From: Chelonoidis abingdonii
Taxonomy: Eukaryota; Chordata; Testudines; Testudinidae
Direction: 5' to 3'
Assembly: GCF_003597395.2 (NCBI RefSeq)
Contig: NC_133772.1
Location: forward strand, 142,756,221-142,820,220
Length of the DNA: 64,000 nt
This document shows, piece by piece, positions 45,608-56,115 of this stretch. The position numbers and the translations under genes are program-made. Numbering within the stretch: the first letter of the stretch is position 1; the number at the start of each line of letters is the position of its first letter. Under the pieces are notes generated by a model, which searched no databases, was not told the DNA's origin, and saw nothing but the letters and a program-made list of their open reading frames with translations.

Positions 45608-45722
45608 TTATAGAATCATAAGATGGGAAAGGACCTCGAGAGGTCATCTAGCCCAATCCCCTGCCCTCATGGCAAGACTAAGTATTATCTAGACCATCCT
45701 TGACAGGTATTTGTCTAACATA
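45608..45722 (-). repeat. CR1 3' end fragment
   Basis: The plus strand has 'tagaatcataagatgggaaa', 'gacctcgagaggtcatctag', 'ccctcatggcaagactaagt' and 'tctagaccatccttgacagg', which is the reverse of a CR1 3' end. It is truncated. Confidence 0.75.
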
Positions 45723-46129
45723 AAATCCTAGGAATGCATCACCAGAGTCCCAGAGGTCTCCGATGGGGTGTCATGACTTATCCAGGAGCACATGTTAGTG
45801 GGATCAAGGCCTATCGCTATGTCTCACTCCCTGGAATATTTATCACATAAACCAAATTGTCTGCTGGTGTAAATGGATTTAATTGACTCCAGAGAATTGG
45901 GCCCTATGTATTTATTTAAGAATATGATCTTATTGTGGTTAACAGTAAAACCTGATAACTAGGAATGGGCTCTTGAAGCAGCGTTTTCCTCTGATACGCA
46001 GAAGGTCAGACTGTAACCAGTAGGGTCGTAACTGTCTATTTTTAATTCAAAATGTAATGAAAATATTAGATGTATAAACTAGGGGACTGCAGACTTCATG
46101 ACTTCTGTAGCTCAGAAACATTGCTCTGA

Positions 46130-46460
46130 CCAGGGGGCCCTTGCATCCCCTTCCCCCTGCCCCACATGCTCCCTGTGTGCCACTCTCCAATGCCCTTCTA
46201 GTTCAGGGACACCCCACAGTGACCTCCACCCCTCCCTCATGTCTGGGGTTTTGTGTGATCCTCCCATTCCACACTGTACCACATGCCAGCAGCTCTATGT
46301 GCCTCTCCACTGTCCTTATCCCCTCTCTGAGTTCTCTTTTGTCCTTCCCCATCTCTACTTCCCGCTCGCTGGGTCTCTTGTTCTGCTCTCCCACACCCCT
46401 GGATATCCACTTTCCCCTCCAGGGCCCCTGTTCACCCCTACTGTCTGCCTTCCCTGACTC
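46130..46460 (+). other. Pyrimidine-rich segment, shared in part with 48520-49120
   Basis: C/T-rich, with overlapping frames that I attribute to composition. Its last 75 bp ('ctcccacacccctggatatc' onward) reappears at about 49058 before the same CR1 sequence. Confidence 0.5.
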
Positions 46461-46600
46461 CCTGCTTCTCTAGTTATCTGATGAGATTACAGGTGTGGTT
46501 GCTAAAGGTAATAGTGTTGACATAATATGCTGAAACTTCTGTGAGGTGTTCAAGTTGGTACCGCACAACACTTTGATTTAAAAAAAACTAGAATGGTATA

Positions 46601-47903
46601 TGTGACGGGCTGGATCACAGAAAGCCCCGGGAAGCTGCCAACCGATGTGCCAAGACTACCTCTGCCCCTGCTTTCCCTGCCAGCCTGGGACTCCAGAGCC
46701 CTGCCTGGTTGTGGCAGACTCGCTTGCCGGCCACAGACACAGACCTGAGTCTGAACCACATCCCCTAACAGCTGTAGGCTTAACTGAAAGCAGCTCACAG
46801 AAGTGTTCCTGCCTTTAACACTCAAATGCCCAACTCCCAATGGGGTCTGAACCCCAAATAAATCCATTTTACCCTGTATAAAGCTTATACTCAAAAATTG
46901 TTCACCCTCTGTAACACTGATAGAGAGATATGTATAGCTGTTGGCACCCCTCCGCAGGTATTAATACATACTCTGGGTTAATTAATAAGTAAAAAGTGAT
47001 TTTATTAAATACAAAAATGTAGGATTTAAGTGGTTCCAAGTAATAGCAGACAAAACACAGTGAATTACTAAGTAAAATAAAATAAAACACGCAAGTCTAT
47101 GCCTAATACAGTAAGAAAACTGAACACAGATAAAACCTCACCCTCAAAGGAATTCCAGTAAGCTTTCTTTTACAGACTAGTCTCCTTCTAGTCTGGGTCC
47201 AGCAATCACTCTCACTCTCTGTAGTTATTGTCCTTTGTTCCAGTTCCTTTCAGGCAAGAGCGGCGCGAGGTATTTTGGCGCCCTAGGCGCAGGGCAGGCT
47301 CGCTGGTTCCGCGGCTCCAGTGGACCTGCCGCAGGCGTGCCTGTGGGAGGTCCACTGGGCAGTCTGCCGCCCTCCCAAATCCTGGTGCCGCGGTCGCCTA
47401 AATGGAAGCGCCAGCCCTGCTTTCAGGTATCCTTGGGAGTGGAAAGTCTCTCTCTTTAGCCAGCTGAAGACAAAATGGAGGTGTCTCCCAGAGGTTTAAA
47501 TAGACCTCTCTTGTGAGCTAAGACCCTCTCCTATGCAAAGTCCAGTTCCAAGATGGAGTTTTGGAGTCACATGGGCAAGCCACATGTCCATGCATGACTC
47601 CGTTTTTACAGGCAGCAGCCATTGCCCTCGTACTATCTTGAATGTACATTTGCACATTCCTTTCTCAAGAAGCTGACCAAATGCTTTACTAAGGCTACTT
47701 AAAAATCAAGCCAGTACACAGCCAATATTCATAACTTGGAATACAAAAATGATGTGTGCATACAAGTAGGATGAATAGATTAAGTTGATCATTCCCGTTA
47801 CAGAGAGATGTTACATGGCATATGTAGCATAAAACATATTCCAGTTGTGTCATATATACATTCATCAGCATATTTCTATAAAGCCTTATGGGGTACACTG
47901 TCA
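46601..47903 (-). mobile_element. Solo ERV-type LTR inserted in CR1
   Basis: The plus-strand ends are TGTGACGGGC and ACACTGTCA, that is, TGACAGTGTACC on the minus strand. It is the same family as 6514-7657, sharing 'gaaagcagctcacagaagtg' and 'ttaattaataagtaaaaagt'. No target duplication is visible (gtata versus ctggc) and about 10 bp of CR1 seem to be missing at the site. A hAT MITE is nested at 47255-47419. Confidence 0.8.
47255..47419. mobile_element. hAT-type MITE nested in the LTR (165 bp)
   Basis: It is flanked by perfect 8-bp repeats CTTTCAGG at 47247-47254 and 47420-47427. Its ends are CAAGAGCGGCG and CGCCAGCCCTG, imperfect inverted repeats. It is GC-rich against its AT-rich host, with 'ggtccactgggcag' and related self-complementary blocks. 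No transposase is encoded. Confidence 0.85.
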
Positions 47904-48385
47904 CTGGCAGACTTACATGAATTGAAAACTGGTTAACCGAGAGGATTCAAAATGTAATTGTAAATGGGGAACCACTATCAAGTGTGTTTCTAGTGGGGTC
48001 CCACAGGGATCAGTTCTTGACTCTGTACTATTTAATATTTTTATTAATGATCCGAAAGGAAACAAAATCATCAACAAAGCTTTCAGATGACACAAAAATT
48101 GAGGGAGTGGTAAATAATGAAGAGGACAGGTCACTGAGACAGAGCAATCTGGATCATTGGGTAAACTGGGCACAAGCAAACAATGTATTTTAAAGTAACT
48201 AAGTGTAAATGTATATATGTAGAATCAAAGACTGTAGGCCATACTTATAGGAGCACTTTCAGATCAAGACTGGATGTTCTTCTGAAAGATCTCCAAGAAT
48301 TACTCTTGGGAAGTTCTCTAGCGTGTGTCATACAGGAGGTCAGACAAGATGATCACAGTGGTCTCTTCTGGCCTTGGAATCTATG
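47904..48385 (+). pseudogene. CR1 reverse transcriptase remnant
   Basis: The translation shows 'DSVLFNIFIND' and 'LSDDTKIEG' in different frames, then a CR1 3' end with 'GRSTFRSRLDVLLKDL'-like coding. The active-site DD is retained but the upstream FA is replaced, and the frame is broken. Confidence 0.7.
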
Positions 48386-48515
48386 AATCATAGACTATTA
48401 GCGTTGGAAGGGACCTCAAGAGATCATCTAGTCCAACCCCCTGCTCAAAGCAGGACCAATCCCCAAATGGCCCCTCAAGGATTGAACTCACAACCCTGGG
48501 TTTAAGCAGGCCAAT
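48386..48515 (-). repeat. tRNA/CR1-tailed SINE, minus strand
   Basis: The plus strand has 'tcatagactattagcgttgg', 'gggacctcaagagatcatc', 'ctgctcaaagcaggaccaat' and 'ggattgaactcacaaccctg', which is the reverse of the SINE. It starts directly at the tail of the plus-strand CR1, so two related 3' tails meet head-to-head. Confidence 0.75.
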
Positions 48516-49056
48516 GCTCGATCAACAGCAATTCTCCCCCACCCCCATTCCCTTGCAGGTCCTTGTTTTGCACATGCCCTCCTCACTCTCTGTCTTCCTG
48601 CTTCCCTTCCCATCACCACATCTACTGCTCCCCACTCCATTCCAGGTCCACCTAAAACATGCTTGCCCTCCGCCACTTCTCCATCCTTCTTGTCCCCTAC
48701 TCTTCCCCCTCCCTTTAAGGCTCTCCTGTGTCTGTTAGCATCCAGACTACAGACAGTGTCCCCATACAGCAAGTGAATTGGGCTTTTCCAGAGGTTCAGT
48801 TTGCATGAAAACAAACAATAGGTGGGTGGCCATTGATGTCCAGAACATTACCTGTAATTTTGGAATTGGTGGGAGGTGGCATTCTAGAGCTGTCATGTTA
48901 CAGACAGAGATCTGCCATCTAGCTCGATGCAAGACCTTGCTTCACTCAGCCAACAATGGCAGAATTTGTAAGAAGATATAAAGATATAGAGATCTAAAAT
49001 ACTGTCTCTGCATTCAAAGGCTAACTTGAGATCATCTCATTTCAAATACCTGTATG
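48516..49056. other. Pyrimidine-rich start, then unrecognised DNA
   Basis: The first 200 bp are C/T-rich. The rest has no recognisable feature. Confidence 0.4.
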
Positions 49057-49250
49057 ACTCCCCTACACTCCTGGGAATCCACTTTCCACTCCAGGTCCCC
49101 TGTCCCCCCAGCTTCCTGCTTCCCTGATCATTTGATGAGATTACAGGTGTGGTTGCTAAAGGTAATAGTGTTGACATAAGATGTTGAAACTTCTGTGAGT
49201 TGTTTGATTAAAAAAACTAGACTGGTATAAAATTAATGTGGCAGGTAATG
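49057..49250 (+). repeat. Second copy of a pyrimidine-rich/CR1 junction
   Basis: It starts 'ctcccctacactcctgggaa' and runs through 'gatgagattacaggtgtgg' and 'gtaatagtgttgacataa' to 'agactggtataaaattaat'. It matches 46385-46600 across the boundary between non-CR1 and CR1 sequence. Confidence 0.75.
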
Positions 49251-50054
49251 AGATATCCATGGTCACTGGGGGGAACTCAGGGGTCACTTAATTTGCCACA
49301 ATGTTAAAGACGTCTCTGAAGTTGCTGCATGTTGTCCAGCATAACGAAACCCAAGTACTTGTACATGTCGTCCAAAACAACTGCTAACATATTTGCAAGG
49401 GATAGTTGTCTCAGCTGCAGACAGCAATTACAATAGCATGTCAAGTCTCCTGAGAGACAGGTGAGTGATATGTGTTTTAGAGGTATGTTACTTCATGCAT
49501 GAAACTTTTTAAAGTGCTACGGACGAATGATTGTGAATTGTCAGGAACCAGTGCAACATGTGCAAGACAAAATGTGAAACAAAGCTGGGGGCATGGTGCA
49601 TTTCTATATGAAGACTAGTAACATAAGGGGGGGAAAAATCACAGAATTCCCTCTTACCCCATTCAGACAAATGGCATATTGTTTTACGCTTCAGTGCCTT
49701 CAATGGCTTAAAAGAAGAGCATTTTTAACGTTTAATTTCAATGATCTGACCGAGTGTTGTACTGCTTTATTTATTTAATTTTACAGAACAAAAAAATTAC
49801 ATGATCAGTAATGCTTTAAGCTGGTGGTGTGGTTTTAGATACTTAAGCTTTGTATGGTAATCATCTTTTATCCCACTGTGTGGTTTGCAGCTGAATCCTT
49901 TCCATCACCTGTTGAGATATTAAATTGATAGAAAAGTCCTGTGTCTAAAGACTCACTTCTGAAACCATTGTACACATTTTTTGCCCCAAAGACTCTTGTG
50001 TGTGATAGGACAGATTGCTTGTGTGTGTGCGATTATACAAATGTATTCAAATAA
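49251..50054. other. No recognisable gene
   Basis: AT-rich DNA without a feature I can support. Confidence 0.45.
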
Positions 50055-50156
50055 GGCCATGGTCTAAAAAAGGAAAATTCTGATGCCAACCAGTATCTTT
50101 TGCAGAAAAATCTATATTGGTAGGCATCAGAATTCTCCTTTTTTAGACCATGGGCC
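50055..50156. repeat. Long near-perfect hairpin (inverted repeat)
   Basis: The left arm 'ggccatggtctaaaaaagg' with 'aaaattctgatgccaacca' is mirrored by the right arm 50118-50156 ('tggtaggcatcagaattctc', 'cttttttagaccatgggcc'). The arms are about 38 bp with two or three mismatches and one bulge, and pairing can extend a few bases more into the loop (about 50097-50113). No Pol III box is seen. It could be a small palindromic MITE or a pre-miRNA-like hairpin. Confidence 0.85.
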
Positions 50157-50802
50157 TTTTTTGCTCCCATGAAATTCCATGCCAAAACTCTCACTGATGT
50201 CAACAGAAGTAGAATTACTGAGGCTGAACACTATTATTTGGCAACAGAGTGGCAGTTTAGCACATAAGAAATGCCTTTGTTACTGCTATAGGGAAAGTTC
50301 TCATTGCCTCTGGAACTGACAAAAAAATAAGGTTACTAGAGGTTCATGGAAAAGGAAAACGTTTTTCATTCTCAACTCAAACCTTTTGTAAAGAGGCATT
50401 TTTCACAAGCAGACATCTATCATTTCATTGCAAAGTGCTATTTCTATGTGTGAACAAGGTTATTAAAGCTGCCTATTACATGAATGAATCACTTCTTAAG
50501 AAATGTAAACCTGAGAAGTAGTGTGACTTCCCTGCAGGCAACAGAGGAAATGAGCCACCTTCTCCATTACTTTTCTTGCTGCACCGGTCCTGATTGTGAG
50601 CAAAGTGCCCAGTCTAGCTACACTGTCAATGGGTTATGCAAAATCTCCTCTAAATGATATTACCTTTTGGTGACAGTCATCAGGATTCTGGAACTGATTA
50701 TTTCTCAGGTCATCTGAATGTTTGAGACATGGAATTTGGCCGCTTCACTCAGTTCCAAACTTTGTAAGACGGACCAAAAGAACTTCTTCCACAGTGTCTT
50801 TG
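50157..50802. other. No recognisable gene
   Basis: Nothing recognised between the hairpin and the MITE. Confidence 0.45.
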
Positions 50803-50805
50803 TTA

Positions 50806-51092
50806 GGGTACGTATCCACAACTTTGGGAGCCAGCCTCACAACAAGGTCAACAGACTTGTGCTGTCAGGGCTCGGGATCTGAAAATAGCTATCTAGGCAA
50901 TACTTCGACTTTTGCGTTCAGCCTGGAGCTGAGTTCTGAAGACCAAACCCTCTCTAGGCTTCAGAGCTTGCGTTCCCATCCTAGCCACAATGTGCATAGT
51001 GCTACTTTTAGTGCATGAGAAAAAGCCCCTCTAATACAAGTCTGTTGACCTGGGTTACAAGATTCCCTCCTAGCAGCTGTGTAGATGGATCT
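50806..51092. mobile_element. Harbinger-like MITE (about 287 bp)
   Basis: The start GGGTACGTATCCACA and the degenerate end TGTGTAGATGGATCT face each other, with TTA at 50803-50805 and 51093-51095. Inner blocks 'aaggtcaacagacttgtgct' and 'acaagtctgttgacctggg' form strong inverted arms. The frame at 50722-51018 is inside this repeat. Confidence 0.75.
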
Positions 51093-51095
51093 TTA

Positions 51096-52103
51096 ATTAT
51101 CTTGATACTGTTGTCTATCCTTCAATACTCCATCTTCTGCATGAGGTGTGGCTGACTACACATGGACAACAGCGCACGGGTCTTCACATACCATTTGTGA
51201 GGCATATTCATTGATCCAAAATTAATAAAATGATTTTCTTTCTATAATTTGCTCCTAGTTCAGAAGGTTATGGAGAAATATCAATACCTCAGTTACTGCG
51301 GGCACTGAAGTCTTGAAAGTGTAAGTAAAACTAAAGTCCTACATTCACTCCTATCTCAGATACTATAATGGAAATAGGAGTAACTCGAACACAAATAGTA
51401 TTCTCAATTGGTCACAATTAATATTAACAGGCTGAAAAACAGACAGGGAGGGTGTATGGGGGTCTGATCTGTTAAAGAAAAGCCTGGTCATACTTGTATA
51501 GAAGTTGTTCAAGAACCATTCATCCTTACTTGAATTTCATTTCAATAACAATACTTCAAAGGAAGATGAAAAGTGATGAGGGGTATTAATACTTGTCTAA
51601 TTATTTATTCATGTGAAATCATGCATTAACCAATGATTTAATGATACAGTATTTAGCTATTTAGAGTCAAAACGTGCTTTTAATGCTCAGGTATGACTCC
51701 AATTGAAGTCAATGGGAGTTCTTTGTGTGCATTCCGATGGCACTGTCTGGTCTCAGAAACAAAGTTATGACCCACATAAATGCTCATAATCTGAGTTTAA
51801 ATTACATATATGTTGAAAATGAATGAAGTGATACAAATTAGGAAAGGACTGAATGAGCTCCAGTTCAAGTCCCTCTGCTTTTCATGACCCTTTCTCATCC
51901 CCTCCACCCTTCTCTAACACTGGCTCATCGTACTAGTCAGTGGAGGTTTCAGTCTAAAAATCTCGAAAGGGAAGGGTCTCGTTAACTGGAAAGTTGTGTC
52001 CCTGGATGTATATTGGCTGCGTGAAGGAAGGAAGTCATTTGAAAATATGGAATTTGGGACTGCTGATGGAGGAGGATGGGAAGGGGGAGCGAGCCCCCTA
52101 TGC
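51096..52103. other. No recognisable gene
   Basis: AT-rich DNA without recognised features. Confidence 0.45.
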
Positions 52104-52110
52104 AGCACCA

Positions 52111-52273
52111 CCCATCCCAGAATAATAGCCCAGGGGTCAGAGTACTCCCTTGGGATGTGAGAGACCTAGGTTTAAGGCCCTGCTCTGTATCTGGTAGAAC
52201 AGGGACTTACCCTGGGTCTTCCACACCCCTGTTGAGTGCCTTGACCACTGGGCTATTGGTTATTCTGGATGGG
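52111..52273. repeat. Foldback repeat with tRNA-like arms
   Basis: Left arm 52111-52180 and right arm 52202-52273 are inverted copies of about 70 bp with moderate divergence, separated by about 20 bp. In each arm, read inward, are an A-box-like 'atagcccaggggtcag' and a block in the B-box position ('cctaggtttaagg' or 'cccagggtaagt'). The A-box-like parts resemble those of tRNA-derived SINEs. Confidence 0.75.
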
Positions 52274-52289
52274 TCTCTCCCTTGTTTTG

Positions 52290-52774
52290 ACCAGAAACTC
52301 CAGTCTACACTGAGAAATCTTCCTGCCAAAGACTTCCTTGAACATGACACATTGCCATGAAAAGCTTTGGTTTTAACAAATCAGCTTTTTTCTGATGGAA
52401 AATATTTAGCTGAGAAAATCCCAACCAGTTCCAGTCCTGGGAGGGTGTGACACAAACATTCCTATTGGATAGGACCATACACAGTGGCTCTAGGTAATGA
52501 GGAAAATGAAAACCAATAAAATACAATTGGTCAACCCATTTCTAAAATGAAGCTAGTAACAGAGCTAGGTGGTGACTTTAGACACAGACCTCTGTGAACA
52601 ATGGCTAGTGCATAAGCTGCACTATCCCAGGACTAGCTCTGGGGCACATTGTGCCTAAGACATCATGCTGAAACACAGCTCCCTCCCTTTGCTGCTGGAG
52701 GAGTTATTTTAAGCTGGCTTTTACCCCTTCAGCCTCCTTGCTCTGCAGTTGTGGGAAAGTTAGGTTAGAGACCC
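52290..52774. other. No confident feature
   Basis: Part of the segment (52340-52440) resembles the AT-rich palindromic repeat at 32452-32860, but too weakly to call. Confidence 0.35.
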
Positions 52775-52958
52775 ACAGAATATCAGGGTTGGAAGGGACA
52801 TTAGGAGATCATCTAGCCCCACTCCTTCCTCAAAGCAGGCATGATCCCCAGACAGAGTTTTGCCCCAGATCCCTAAGTGGCCCACTCAAGGATTGAACTC
52901 ACAGCCCTGGATTTAGGAGGCCAATGCTCAAACCACTGAGCTATCCCTTCTCCCAAAC
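52775..52958 (-). repeat. tRNA/CR1-tailed SINE, full length
   Basis: The plus strand reads 'agaatatcagggttggaagg', 'ggagatcatctagccccact', 'cagagttttgccccagatcc', 'ggattgaactcacagccctg' and 'ctcaaaccactgagctatcc', the complete reverse of the SINE with tail, spacer, B-box and A-box. It is the best-preserved SINE in the window. Confidence 0.85.
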
Positions 52959-54823
52959 ATTTTTAGAAAGGCATCAAAAGCCCACTCGATCAGCTACGAG
53001 ACCCTTTTCCCCCCACACCACAATCTCTCCCCTGAACTTACACATTGATGGTTTTCTCTTAAGATTATTACCAAAAAAGAGTCTGTCTTGCCAGTATAAC
53101 ATGCTGACAAAGAACAACTCTGGACAATCATTTTATTTTTTGTTTTCAGCATCATGAAATCATCCTGAGTTGAGAACCAGCTCCTTGTGTTGGAGTAGTC
53201 TGTAGCTAGGGTACATTCGGAGTTACTATAGAACTAACACTAAATGTAATAATTGGTGCATATCAAGTTTTTTCCCTTGATTAAGGAAAAGTCTTGTCTG
53301 CTTGCTACTAACATGTGCCACTGTCTCCCCCACAGCTCAGAGTGTTTGTGCAGGGGGAAGGAGAGGATTGTGCTAAATGTCAAAGAGATGCAATAAGTAT
53401 CACATTAACTTGGCTCCTGCTGGCACTCGACACAGCTAACTCTAGTCATCCACACGCGAAAGAAGAACGAGGAGGTCTTTTGTTTCTTCATCAAATCAAA
53501 ATAGCCATAATAATAAAATGGAAAAAAGTGCTTCCGTCTCACATCCAACCATGGAAAATGTAAAGAAATTCTGGTTTGAGTAATAATTAATACCTGCAAA
53601 TATTCAAGGGGCTTATATTAGGAGGAATAGAGTGGAGACGTGGGGAGGAGGCTAAAGCGATTTGCAACCCCCTACTCTTCCTGCATCCAACATGTTTGTC
53701 CCTAGCCAAGGATCTGGGCCCATATTTCTAAATGGAGGGTATGGAGAAAATCTGTGTCCTTCACTTGTGTCCCATAACTGGGGATGCGGCTGTATCCCAA
53801 ACTGAAAGACTGTCTCTCTATAGCACAAGAGCACTCAGTGTTTCAAGAGTTATGAAAACTCAGTGTCATTAAAATTTAAAGGAAGCCATTTGAGAGAGAA
53901 GCTCAGGACAAAGCCTGTGACTAGAGTACTCGCCAGCTGCAAAAGGCCCTTTACCAGCATACTCTATAAACCCTTAAAAAGGTTGTGAATTGCGGTTATG
54001 CATTTAACTAGTTTCTAATACTCTGTATAACGTCGTGTTCTAGGTCTGTTACCAATGATGAGAAAAATGCCACACAAGCTATTTTGTATTTCTGTTTTCT
54101 ACCTCATTTTCCAAAGAAGGTATTGGCAAACCCTGATCTTCTTTTCACAGGGATTTGAGGGAAGAACATAAAGTATGATTCTGAACTGAAACCACCTAAC
54201 CACTGCACTACATCTCTGCAAAACTTTCTAACCATGTGATTAAAACGAGTATTTACAATCGGTTTAAACTTTAAAAAACATTTGACTTACACAGTTTTGG
54301 TGAAGGTTGGACAGCATAAATGAAAATAATTTATAACCCAGCTGATCAGATAAACAAAAGTCAGAAAGAATGTTTGCTCATCATTCAAAAAATTATTGGA
54401 AACATTCCATGTCACTGTGTGCTGGCAAAGTTTTCTGAGCTGTGCAGTATCATGTGCTGGTCAGTAGAAGAGGATTTGCTGTAGTGGATAATATTACTGG
54501 TCTATCAGCGACAATATCCTGGATCCATTGATGGCCAACAGCAAAGTGCTAGAGCTACAGAAATGTGAGTAGTTCCAGTTTGCAAAGATTCATGGCCCCT
54601 GGATGTTTGGGTTGAATGAACCCAAAAATTCAAAGCAAAACTCAGCCCTAGATATTGAATTCAACCTGTGTTCATGCTGAAATTGTGGAAAGCTGTGACT
54701 TTCTTATGGCTTTATGGTGAAACACTAGTTCTGGCTATTTAGATTGCTGTAGAGATGTCTATTACCATGATCCCAGAGTGACCTGTATATGCTTAAAAGG
54801 TTTGTTCGTATTAGCAAAACTCC
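52959..54823. other. No recognisable gene
   Basis: No domain-bearing frame or recognised repeat in about 1.9 kb. Confidence 0.45.
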
Positions 54824-54831
54824 CAAGAAAC

Positions 54832-55077
54832 CAGGGCTGGCTCCAGATTTTTTGCCGCCCCAAGCAGCAAAAAAGAAAAAAAACGAACTGCAATCATTAT
54901 CTGCAGCTCTGCCGCCACCGCTTCAGTCTTCGGCAGCACTTCGGCAGCAGGTCCTTCCCTCCGAGAGGGACCGAGGGACCCGCTGCTGAACTTCCACCGA
55001 AGAGCTGGATGTGCCGCTCCTTCCCTGTGGCCGCCCCAAGCACCTGCTTGCTGGGCTGGTGCCTGGAGCTGGCCCTG
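54832..55077. mobile_element. hAT-type MITE with perfect 8-bp duplication
   Basis: The ends CAGGGCTGGCTCCAG and CTGGAGCTGGCCCTG are inverted repeats with one change in 15. CAAGAAAC occurs at 54824-54831 and 55078-55085. The interior is GC-rich with 'gccgccccaagcagc' near the left end and 'ggccgccccaagcacc' near the right. The overlapping frames on both strands are compositional. Confidence 0.9.
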
Positions 55078-55798
55078 CAAGAAACAGGCTGAGACTTATT
55101 TTGTATCCAGGAGGATTTCATGTGATGTTGAGCTTTGTAACATAAGTGTCACATCACTCTAGCCTGTGCCTGATGCTTCATAAAGGAGGGTGAATTCCAT
55201 CTCAGCTCTCAATGTACCTTGCCTGTGACCAATGTTCTATACGAAGGGAAGTTCTCTCTTGATCCCATCTAACACTCTGAAATGTGGGAGCCTGGTATTC
55301 ATTTGAGCTAAGAAAAAGGCAATGTCGTGAATGGTCTGGAAATTATTCAGCCATTTTAAGAAGAAAAACCAGCCACAGCTTCTGAGCAGATAACCTAGGG
55401 AGGCAGCAATTTCACACAATGTGCAAAGTAAGATTTCCTGATAGGCATCCTGAATTTACTGGCCGTTTGTTTTATTCAGTGACCCTTTGTTTTGTATTAG
55501 GGTACAGGATTAAAAGGAGAGATGAATCAGTCATCAGGGAAAGGGGAAATAATTCACTAATTATGCTGATCATCAGTTAGTGTGAGGAAGTCATTTCTTC
55601 TTCCTGTTCATCATTTTTCCCAAACCGCTTAAAATGCACTTGGAGAATGAATTTGAAAGGAGTGCTGCACCCCGGCTGCAATAACACTCCCCGACTCTGC
55701 AGGTAGCTCTTCTTTTTAGAGAACCGCAGAAAGTGCACAGCTGAATATTTTAATTGAGTGACTATGGAAGGGGAATGATTCTGCTCTTATTTGCATTG
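55078..55798. other. No recognisable gene
   Basis: Short frames, nothing recognised. Confidence 0.45.
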
Positions 55799-55928
55799 TT
55801 GTAAAATAGAAGTAGCTCCATTCAGGTTAGTGCAGTCTTACCAGTGTGAGATTAGAATTGTGTCTTTAAATCCATCTATATCATGTACCATTTGCTCTCT
55901 TGCATTAGCTCATTGAAGGGGCGGGGGA
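55796..55928 (+). repeat. First copy of a 188-bp-spaced direct duplication
   Basis: The sequence from 'ttgttgtaaaatagaagtag' to 'cattgaaggggcggggg' is repeated without visible change from 55984 to the start of the N run. See the gap entry. Confidence 0.9.
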
Positions 55929-55983
55929 GGAGAGGGAAGACCTTAATCCTGGCTCAGCTTGGGGGGCTGAACTAGCAGATCTT

Positions 55984-56115
55984 TTGTTGTAAAATAGAAG
56001 TAGCTCCATTCAGGTTAGTGCAGTCTTACCAGTGTGAGATTAGAATTGTGTCTTTAAATCCATCTATATCATGTACCATTTGCTCTCTTGCATTAGCTCA
56101 TTGAAGGGGCGGGGG
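55984..56115 (+). repeat. Second copy of the duplication, ending at the gap
   Basis: Identical as far as I can read to 55796-55927, offset by 188 bp, and cut by the first N at 56116. Copies this similar beside a gap are commonly false assembly duplications. Confidence 0.9.

Larger units (their letters stand above)
46470..48385 (+). mobile_element. CR1 LINE, split by an LTR
   Basis: The left piece (46470-46600) has 'gatgagattacaggtgtgg' and 'aaggtaatagtgttgacata'. The right piece (47904-48385) has RT motifs 'LFNIFINDPKGN' and 'LSDDTKIEGVVNNEED', and the CR1 3' end 'gatgatcacagtggtctctt'. The catalytic block reads LSDD rather than FADD, with frameshifts around it. The LTR lies at 46601-47903. 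Confidence 0.8.

Noticed and set aside
46098..46473. Overlapping 119- and 110-codon frames
   Set aside because: The region is pyrimidine-rich, so several frames are open at once. No domain is present.
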